Of a stretch of DNA of 64,000 bases, positions 57,121 to 64,000 are shown in pieces. Under the pieces are notes generated by a model. It had not been told where the DNA came from, did not search any database, and saw only the letters and a list, made by a program, of their open reading frames with translations. The stretch covers positions 7,109,073-7,173,072 of the forward strand of contig JAEMBT020000004.1 of the NCBI GenBank assembly GCA_018873245.2, given 5' to 3'. The first letter of the stretch is position 1, and each line of letters opens with the position of its first letter. A program made the position numbers and the translations under genes. Source of the stretch: Archegozetes longisetosus. Taxonomy: Eukaryota; Arthropoda; Arachnida; Sarcoptiformes; Trhypochthoniidae.

Positions 57121-57269
57121 TACTTAAATTATTCAAAATATCAATGAATTCATGACACAAATCATAAATAATAGAACTTTAGAACAATTCTTTAAATATT
57201 GTTGTATGTGCTCACTTTCTAAAGTTACTTGATTTAGAAATTTGTGCGGATTTTTAGTCTTGATCCTTT

Positions 57270-57975
57270 GGATTAAATCCGCAATAAATAATCAAAATCA
57301 CATTTGATTGATACGTCTAAATTCATAAATAATTCCAATAAATGATAAGGAATATGCCGTTAATGAGTGTCATAACAGAATATTAAATTCGGATTTGATT
57401 TTTCATTATTTTCCAGTAAAGGTTAAATTACGGTAATTTCTGAAACAAAAATAACGATATAAATATCCTTTTTTAAAGAGAATAACTTTGAATACCTTAA
57501 TGTTATAGAACGTATTCAATCAAAATATCGATTTGTTATTTCCTGTACTAATTCATATCAATTAAGACTTCAAAACGTTCTGTTTCAAAATTCATTTAAT
57601 AATCGAAGAAAAAAGTAAGAAACTATCTCTTTAATTCGATTCACATCTAATTTACTCGATAAAATATCTCATTTACTGATATAAAATTATCTTATTCAAG
57701 AATTTATAAATAAGATGAAATTATATTGATTTTCTACATCATGATCCATATTCTTCATTTTTTGTTATGGTTTAGGTTATTCTGTCTTAAAAAACAATTA
57801 TTTCTGAATATCGTAGAAAAATAATCACAAATATAAAGGTATTCAAATATTGAAAAAAATATTTATCGCATTTCTTGATTTCAAAATGTAATTTGTTTGA
57901 GAAAATTACTTTTATTTATGCTGTAAATATTTTAATGAAGATTTTTTGATCAAATTTTAAATCAGTATATCCGTA
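57270..57975. other. Non-coding AT-rich spacer between transposons
   Basis: No ORF, TIR or repeat homology recognised. Confidence 0.4.
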
Positions 57976-58244
57976 TGAGACGATGCTAGTCCGAACTTAA
58001 ATAACTTTGTGAATGTAGCTGCTAAATCCTTCAACTAGTTCAATAGGATGACAGCACGGTTAGAGGCCAAACTTAACAAGTGACTAAAAACCGTAAAAAC
58101 TCGAATAGAACGGCGGCTGCGCAAAATGCAAGCAAATCTACTACTGAGCTAAAATTGCAGCTAAACTCAAAAAGTCACACATAAAACTTAACGAAACTGT
58201 AATGAATACTTTTCTAATAGGATTTATAACTCTATTAAAAAATA

Positions 58245-58749
58245 CAGGGCTTTTACAGTTGAGGTTCCGAATTAAATTTAGCGCCACCTCTACAGTTTTA
58301 TCGATTATCAGATTATTTTGTTATCAGTTAGTAATCAAAGGTTTGGCATTTGTGTTACACGCGTTTTGAGATCAATTTAAAATGTCCGCTAAGTGTGTGT
58401 ACACTACTGACCAAAGGGTCCAGATCGTCCGTCTCTGGTATCAGAACCAAGAAAATGCCACCGCTACATATAGGGCGTACAGGACACAAGTGGACAATGT
58501 GTATTCTTCTCCTATTGAAAACTTGGAAGAGCTTCAGGAGAAGATTACAACATTTATTCAAGGGATTGATGCCGAAAAAATCAACACTGCAATCGATAAT
58601 TTCATGGTTCGCATTCGGCATCTGATTACAATTGGCGGTGTACATTTTGAAAATTTAATTAATCGAATACTTCTTATTGTTTTTCAATATCTTTTATAAT
58701 TTTCGAGTAATAAAAATTTTAAAAAAGAACCTCAACTGTGGAAGCCCTG
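58245..58749 (+). mobile_element. Nested deleted mariner-like element with HTH remnant
   Basis: The ends CAGGGCTTTTACAGTTGAGGTTC and the complement of CAGGGCTTCCACAGTTGAGGTTC are 23-base TIRs, TA-flanked. One ORF of 106 codons from ATG 58382 has a helix-turn-helix start (YTTDQRVQIVRLWYQNQENA) like the DUF4817-type N-terminus of insect mariner-related transposases. It then jumps to a C-terminal tail (NTAIDNFMVRIRHLITIGG). The catalytic core is gone, so this is an internal-deletion derivative with an in-frame join. Confidence 0.82.
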
Positions 58750-58875
58750 TACCTTCATTAGCGATAATTACATAATATAATTCATTAAAATTTCATATAT
58801 TATAAATATATTCATTATATGTCGTAATTAATATGAGTGAAATTAAAAGATCTAGAAAATAAACTATAAGTAATG

Positions 58876-59068
58876 ATTGTGATCATTGCGATAAGAAGTT
58901 AGGAACAAAAAGTCAATTATTGAGACATATAAGAGAAATACATAAAATAAAATCCAAAACATTTTTAAAAATTTGCAACATTTGTAATAATATCTTCCCA
59001 AATACTAGTAATTTAGTGATAATGAAACTCAAAAATCTGTTTTTATTTATATTAAAATATTTTGAATA
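58876..59068 (+). pseudogene. C2H2 zinc-finger fragment inside a TIR element
   Basis: One frame reads CDHCDKKLGTKSQLLRHIRE followed by IH, with C-x2-C-x12-H-x4-H spacing. A second half-finger (CNICNNIFPNTSNL) lacking its histidines follows. The stretch may be from a transposase or a captured host zinc-finger gene. No start codon is tied to it. Confidence 0.5.
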
Positions 59069-59253
59069 AGTTTCGTAAAAGTTTAGTTTTAAGACGTGAT
59101 TCATTGCGCAGTCGCTGTTCATTTTATGTTTTTACGGTTTTTAGTCACTTGTATTAGTTTGGCGTCTAACGGTGCTGTCATCCCATTGAACTAGTCTAAG
59201 GATTTAGCAGCTACATCCACAAAGTTATTTAAGTTCGGACTAGCATCGTCTCA

Positions 59254-62200
59254 TACGTTGTTGGCAAAGGGTAGCGTTGCAGTTCACTGTTTTGCTTAAA
59301 GTTCTGCTAGAGATGTTTCCTACTTTTTATTGTAATAGATATTACTTCATAATAATCTTCGGCGTAGTTCTCATTCGCTCGTTAATGAGAACTCTCAAAG
59401 ATTAAATCAATTCATAATTATTAAGTTTTTAAAGTAGCAAAATGTTTTACCTTATGAATTATTCGATCTTAAACAAAGATCTTAAGGTATTTTAGAATTT
59501 ATGACCTGATTTTGATCTTATAACAATTGGTTTTATCGAAATGACCCTACTGTTGGACTCTGAACAATTTCATTTTTTCATTAATTCAAACAAATTGAAA
59601 TTTGAGCTATTCTTGTTGACTTGATTGAAATAGTAGTTTTAAATAAACTGCAAAGCACTATAATTACCACCGTTTGACTCTAATCTCAATTTTTCGTCAA
59701 TTATTACATTTAGTGTTTTTTTATCTTGTCTTATTTTAATAAAGTTGTCAATTATTGTTAAACTAATGATCAAGATCGCTTAATGTTAAATAAATATTTG
59801 AAAATAAAATATTAGGTTAAAGTATAATATAAAAGAGATGTAAAAAATTGTCATTTATTTTGTTATAAATATTGATTGACTTAAACTTTTTCAAGTTTTT
59901 ATTAAAAATTTATAAATGAATGTTAATTATGTCAGCGATTATTATGAAGGGATCTGATATGTTTGCGCGACAACTCATTAGTCCGACAAGTGAGGTTGTC
60001 CGTAGTGCCCCGCACAGTCGGGCTGATTTGAATTTGACATGAGAAAATCAAATCGAATCTTTCTCTGAGTCAAGTAAAGATTCTACTTTAGAATACAACC
60101 CTAATTAAAAATTTGTCATATTTTAAAGTTTTAAGCCACGAGGAATATAGAAATAATATTGAGTTTAATAAAAGAATTCAATCTAATTATAACTCTAATC
60201 ATAACCTAGATAATTATAAATTCTAGATAATTTATTACAGTAAAATTTTAATTATTAGATTTGGAATTATTATACTTGAATATTGGAATTTGTTAACTTT
60301 TTGTTAGAAATTATCTAGATACTTTTAAATTTCATGTTGAAGAAAATTTATACAGTATTTTATTCCTGATTGATCAAGCCTAATTCTATCATAATGGGAT
60401 AATGATATCAAAATTTATGACCGTTTTTATATTTATACTTAACAAACTACCATGTCAAATGGGTTTTTCAAAAATTTACTCAAACACCTATCGACTCATT
60501 TTCTAAGCTTTGCTGAATAAAATTTGAAAATCTGAAATTTACCTTGTATTTTTCAAGTTATAAAAATCAGATGTAAAAATTTGCTAGAATGAATTTTTTA
60601 AAGTTTAATATTATATTATTCTTTCCATGATTACTCACAAACAATATTTCTGAAATCAAAATCAAATTAAAGAATAAGGAACTAGATCAAATTTAGTTAA
60701 AACTTTAGCTATAATATTTCTCTATGTATATATTTGTAAGCTTTGAAAGGAACTAGATGTGACTAGCGCTTAAAACTTTTGTGACCTATAAATGGTGACA
60801 GCCACATCTGGCAACTCTATGTCCGTTGACAACTCTGATTTGCTCATCAAGAACTGCCAATCGACACCTGTTTTGACGTGCAACGCGTTAGGCTACTTTT
60901 GGCATCGCCTTTTCAAGGTTAAAAATTTCTATTGTACAAACGTACCTGTTGGGCAAGTGCTTGATCCCATTTATGAACTAGTATGTACTACAATAAAATA
61001 GGGGAGACCTCTGCCAGAACAAGAGGCAAAATAGAGAACTGCAATGCTACCCATTACTTATTTTATATATCTTATATCTAGCTATTAGTGTCTAGGTTAA
61101 AAAGGACGCTCAATTCTATAAGTCACACATTATTTAAGGAATTTTATCGAATCTAAAACAACTTCTCAAATACTACTAAACCATTCACTACTCTTGTCTA
61201 CAATGTATTTTAATCATCACAAACAACTTTGAAATTAATTTGACATTCTTATTAATACCAGAATTTCACATAAATAACTCAATTGATAGAGAATTAAATG
61301 AGTTGGTGCAAAATATAATTTATCTTTGTGCATTAATGACACCTTGCAATTCACACTCCAATGCTTTTAATGCAGTCAAAGTTTTGATAGTCTGATATTT
61401 TGTAACACGATCAAAACAATTTGAGTATTTGGCCATAAGACATAAATTAGATAAATAAATGCATATTTTTAGTGTATATTATCTTTTAACACACTAGTTT
61501 GAACACAAAATTTATGTTGAAAACTGCCTAAAATATATTACTAAAATACATTACTTTCTCTTGCCGTTCAATTTTTTGAGAATCTTTCGTTGTGAAGAGA
61601 AATAACCTAAAGAACAGGCTGACTTTCGAGAAATTTATAAATTTTCGGAAGTATAAAGAATAAATCATGTTTTTTGTAGTCTAAGAATTGATTTTGATTG
61701 TAATTATTAATTTTTCACATCCAATAACTCTAAGAACCTAAATTCCTAATAGCTCTAAACTTATTGATAAAGATAAATAGCTAAACTATTTATAGTTGAT
61801 AGCTGATAATAAAATATCTTGAGATGTGACGAAATACAGCTTAAATATCATTGAAGGAGTTTGATTGAAATTTCCATTTTAAATCTTGATATTTTGTGAG
61901 TTATCGCGAGCAAACGTTTAAAAAATTTCAGATTGTTCTGATCATTTGTTTAATTAAATGGTAGTAAAGATCTTTTTAAATGAAATTAGAGAAAAGACGT
62001 ATATTTAATGTTAAATTGAAGGCAAACTTAAGTAAAAACCTGTAGTAATGGAATAACTGAAGTTTTAATGAAAATTTTAAATTGTATAATATCTATAATT
62101 AGTGATTGAATTCTCGTCAATTAAATACCATTAATCTGTTATTCACTTGAAGGAGGTTCGAACTTTAAAAATTGTTGAATTAAAAATCAAATGAAAAAAT

Positions 62201-62586
62201 ATATTTTAGATGGTTCTGTTTTTTGTAACTCTTAATCCACAGAGCAAGCGCACAAACACCTCTTGAACTAGAGGTCTGTCACTTTTTATGTAATGAATTG
62301 AGTATTTGTTTTTGTGGAAATGTTTCTCATTGGTTGGAAAGTTTTGTTTAAGTTTCATTCAATGCTTATAGTTGTTTTTATAAATTTTATAAATGGTTTA
62401 ATTATTTGTGAAGACCTCGCTCTAGAGGTGTGCACTTGGTTTTGGATCAATAAAATGAAGCACTGGTGTGGATTATAATCATATTTGATTAGAGTCGCCG
62501 TGTGTTGTCTGAAACACGTCACCTCTAACAAGTCTTATACTTCAATACTCGAAGCTTGCTATTTCTTATTTATAATCCGACTCATC
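59254..62586. other. Non-coding island end; dispersed repeats
   Basis: AT-rich DNA. 61080-61260 and 62095-62230 resemble 22240-22540 (direct). 61275-61465 resembles 53225-53410 (inverted). A 69-codon frame at 60792-61001 is GC-richer than its surroundings (MVTATSGNSMSVDNSD start) but shows no domain. The last part should contain the profilin B promoter and 5' UTR. Confidence 0.5.
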
Positions 62587-62703
62587 ATGTCCTGGCAAAC
62601 TTATATAGATCAAATCTGTGCTCAAGTCTCCTGTCGATTTGCTATCATTACCGACTCGGACGGAAATATTTTGGCTAGATTCGAAAATGATTTGCCGCAA
62701 TCG
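62587..62703 (+). CDS. Profilin copy B, first coding exon (gene continues past the window)
   Basis: 39 codons from ATG 62587 to donor CAATCG|GTATAT, phase 0. The start MSWQTYIDQICAQVSCRFAI is the conserved profilin N-terminal helix and first strand; DGNILARFENDLPQS follows. The next exon should start with a VTTQELK-like block as in copy A (also phase 0), but none is found by base 64000, so it lies to the right. Intron sequence right after the donor matches copy A (GTATATTCTGACC against GTATGTATCTGACC). Confidence 0.88.
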
Positions 62704-62888
62704 GTATATTCTGACCTTTTTTTAATCTCTTAACTGATCCATTTTGATCCATTGACTGAATTGTTACTTACTGTTGGTTTGTTATTGAATCGCCACTTGG
62801 CTGTTTAATTGCTTTCCAACTGATTGTAAATTTAATGGTTTGAAGTTGGTACTTTTATATAACAATAAACTGCGAAATGATAGCTTGG

Positions 62889-63134
62889 CAGTGGCGAAGC
62901 CAGAGGGACCGAGGGGGCCTAGGCCCCCTCAACTCAAATCCTAAAAACTTTAAACTAGTTATTAAATGAAAACTTAAATGAGAACTTTATTTAAGTAGAA
63001 TTGAGCTATACTAAAGTTTGAATCACTATATCAAAATATTACTGTTACAGAATCGTATTGATGTAGCATTAAATACATTTTATAAAGCTTTAAATTTTTG
63101 CCCCCTAGCTTAAAAAATTTCTGAGTCGCCACTA
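62889..63134. mobile_element. hAT-type MITE with 8-bp target duplication
   Basis: The 246-bp insert starts CAGTGGCGAAGCC and ends GAGTCGCCACTA. It is flanked by TAGCTTGG at 62881-62888 and 63135-63142. Eight-base duplications and CAGTGGCG ends are typical of hAT elements. It lies in profilin B intron 1 and is absent from the copy A intron. Confidence 0.92.
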
Positions 63135-63534
63135 TAGCTTGGAATCTGATCTGAAAAATGAATTTGAAAGTTGACTCAGACTACTAAAACAATCAGTAGT
63201 TTGATTTCATATATTCATAGCAAACTTTTGAAGTCGAAGTATATTTAAAAAGGGTTTCCTATATCAAATGAATTCTAGTTGATGTCATTATAGCTATGAT
63301 TTTGCCGATGGTATCTCGTAGGTGTTGGTCTCGTCACTAAGAATGCAGTGAATGTGGTATCCCGTTCTCCACTATATCTTTGCTTCTTTGCTCTGTCCTT
63401 ATACACATTTATGGTTCTCTCAGTCATACACTTCTACCTTCACTGAAGTCCTATGCTTAGCATTGATTAAAATAGATGTAAAATATATGTAAGCATTTGA
63501 TGGCCTCTATGTTTACTATGAATTATGATTATTA

Positions 63535-63930
63535 TATACTTTGATTGCTTAACCTTAAAGTGTTAGTCATTCTATACTTAATGTTCAGTTAGCTTGTACG
63601 GCAGCGTAATAAAACGCAGAGTTAATATATTTTGCTTGTACTCTGGATTACAGCTACCCCATAATGACATATCTTAAATATTTACTTCTTATTCCCTTTA
63701 ACTTCTATCAAGTTAGAAAACTTGATAAAGAGGTGCACAGACAATTAGATCATTCATCTGAACCGATATAATGTTTGAATTGAAACTCCGACAGATATAA
63801 TGCTAAAAAGAGATAATGAAAGGAAATCCTTATTTACTCAAAAATTATTTAACGTTTATTTAGAATTAGTTTCTCTTATCTCTAATCTAATATTGATTAA
63901 TGATTCTCTAAAATCATTTTAAGGCTTATG
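63535..63930. repeat. Profilin intron 1 duplicate, arm B
   Basis: Reverse complement of 63535-63595 matches 25395-25455, and that of 63580-63930 matches 24310-24660. No coding sequence is seen from 62704 to the window end. Confidence 0.85.
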
Positions 63931-64000
63931 TTTACTCCACGGGCCGCACGCGATTTCAGCATAAATAACGTATCGTAAAGGTTTAATATCATTGTTTTGA

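Larger units (their letters stand above)
54593..57269 (-). mobile_element. Tc1/mariner-type transposon with nested insertions
   Basis: Ends AAAGGGTTAAGAGTAAAAATCCGCACA (left) and the complement of AAAGGATCAAGACTAAAAATCCGCACA (right) form TIRs of 27 bases with few changes. They enclose a broken transposase (minus strand, 56084-57120), repeat copy B (54680-56015) and, inside copy B, a 780-bp TIR element. The order of events can be read from the nesting. Confidence 0.8.
57976..59253. mobile_element. TIR element, arms about 120 bp, TA-flanked
   Basis: Left end TGAGACGATGCTAGTCCGAA is answered by its reverse complement at 59234-59253; similarity extends about 120 bp inward. TA flanks both ends. 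The interior holds a nested 505-bp element and a zinc-finger-like stretch, but no complete transposase. Confidence 0.88.

Noticed and set aside
58355-58645. Minus-strand 96-codon frame
   Set aside because: Shadow of the mariner-like helix-turn-helix ORF on the plus strand.
1-64000. CRISPR arrays, operons, bacterial promoters
   Set aside because: No regularly spaced identical repeats with unique spacers; gene structure is eukaryotic throughout.

Overview
The window is eukaryotic nuclear DNA. Genes are split by many introns, often only 50-110 bases long, with clear GT/AG borders. AT content is high, and transposons are mostly of animal types. The gene set (ALAS, a selenocysteine-type selenophosphate synthetase, NRF1/erect-wing, UTX/KDM6, mitochondrial tRNA 2-thiouridylase, profilin) points to an animal that keeps selenoprotein machinery. 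An arthropod such as a mite or another chelicerate is my best guess, but the species cannot be fixed from sequence alone.

Bases 1-19.6 kb are a gene-dense, ordinary chromosomal segment. It holds the 3' end of ALAS (+); SPS2 (-) with a UGA selenocysteine codon and a readable SECIS hairpin in its 3' UTR; a doubtful small ORF facing SPS2; NRF1/ewg (+, 8 coding exons); UTX/KDM6 (+, 18 coding exons, frame intact throughout); and TRMU/MTU1 (+, 7 exons). I traced exon phases by hand: SPS2, UTX and TRMU close without a frame error, and NRF1 has one unresolved splice border.

Bases 19.6-64 kb are a transposon-rich island. On its flanks lie two profilin genes that face away from each other: copy A (-, 23.4-25.6 kb, with an in-frame UGA and no visible first exon) and copy B (+, first exon at 62.6 kb). 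Their first introns are homologous in inverted orientation, so they are diverged duplicates separated by about 37 kb of mobile DNA. Inside the island are: several MITEs; a PIF/Harbinger transposon (26.5-28.6 kb) with both its proteins; a very AT-rich relic of a protein-primed DNA polymerase B element of Polinton/adintovirus-like type (28.85-35.8 kb); a 12.3-kb Gypsy-class LTR retroelement with identical LTRs, an ATAT target duplication, a tRNA-Gln primer site, duplicated envelope-like modules and, between env and the 3' LTR, a spliced chromodomain gene on the opposite strand (35.85-48.12 kb); an intronless eIF2-alpha-kinase-like protein kinase; a tRNA-derived SINE; a 1.9-kb foldback element with arms of about 385 bp; a nested Tc1/mariner complex in which a 780-bp TIR element carries three decayed hexokinase exons; another nested pair of TIR elements; and a hAT MITE.

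The items most worth following are the antisense chromodomain gene inside the retroelement, the two envelope-like modules, the viral-type polymerase relic with its satellite ORFs, the hexokinase fragment captured by a small TIR element, and the profilin duplication that brackets the island.
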